This document shows positions 32,851 to 32,859 of a stretch of DNA of 32,859 nt, in pieces. The DNA lies in the NCBI GenBank assembly GCA_027619225.1, contig JAQCFW010000021.1:1-32859 (forward strand). Reading direction: 5' to 3'. The notes beneath the pieces were generated by a model that saw only the letters and a list, made by a program, of their open reading frames with translations, did no database searches and was not told the DNA's origin. Within the stretch, counting starts at the first letter, position 1. The number at the start of each line of letters is the position of its first letter. Source of the DNA: Bacteroidota bacterium. Lineage in GTDB: Bacteria; Bacteroidota; Bacteroidia; Flavobacteriales_D; Sanyastnellaceae. Both the position numbers and the translations under genes were made by a program.

Positions 32851-32859
32851 ATATTCATC

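Larger units (their letters stand above)
30526..32859. mobile_element. Left-hand end of a second integrated element, at tRNA-Leu
   Basis: A large serine recombinase converges on an intact tRNA-Leu gene, directly followed inward by a small gene and an unrecognised gene. Serine recombinase at the very end of an island beside its attachment gene is the usual layout. The other end lies outside the window. It probably carries a short tRNA-Leu 3' repeat. Confidence 0.7.

Overview
The window looks like a piece of a Bacteroidota chromosome, most likely a marine flavobacterium. The signs are two kinds of type IX secretion (T9SS) sorting domain, a PorP/SprF outer-membrane protein, HisKA_2 and LytTR signalling proteins, a DUF4175 protein, frequent GTG/TTG starts with weak Shine-Dalgarno sites, and several promoter-like boxes matching the Bacteroidota -7 consensus TAnnTTTG.

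Layout. A chromosomal core (about 1373-30443) is bounded on both sides by integrated elements, each at a tRNA gene. On the left (1-1372) is the end of an element with a tyrosine recombinase cut by the window edge. It abuts a displaced 3' fragment of a tRNA-Asn gene that still has its terminator. On the right (from 30526) an element begins with a large serine recombinase whose C-terminal codons run through a terminator and into an intact tRNA-Leu(CAA) gene.

Core, left to right. (1) 1536-6823, minus strand: a secreted MORN-type repeat protein, a very large soluble multi-PAS histidine kinase and a LytTR response regulator, probably one operon. (2) 7201-9180, plus: an in-frame fusion of ribose-5-phosphate isomerase B, a hydrophobic segment and an M28 metallopeptidase. 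(3) 9177-11884, minus: an ALDH7-type aldehyde dehydrogenase coupled (TGATG) to a thioredoxin-fold lipoprotein. (4) 11941-12459, plus: a cysteine-cluster protein. (5) 12461-18548, minus: DUF4175 protein, RsbW-like ATPase, YbeY and MnmG, an apparent operon with two perfect 14-bp parS-like palindromes inside ybeY and mnmG. (6) 18611-24850: a secreted lamin-tail/OB-fold/PKD protein (plus) convergent with an exported EEP nuclease and HemW (minus). (7) 24889-30411, plus: biotin carrier protein, T9SS type B cargo, PorP/SprF protein, membrane histidine kinase, sulfotransferase-like protein and family 2 glycosyltransferase, then tRNA-Leu.

Most striking points: the RpiB-M28 fusion, the two tRNA-targeted element boundaries with visible att structure, the pair of parS-like sites near mnmG, and a pair of genes that together carry the domains of an ExeM-like extracellular nuclease. 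Gene-free stretches over 300 bases are 1156-1535 (att, palindromes, terminator, possible coding relic) and 6824-7200 (AT-rich divergent spacer, nothing convincing). No CRISPR array, rRNA or insertion sequence was seen.
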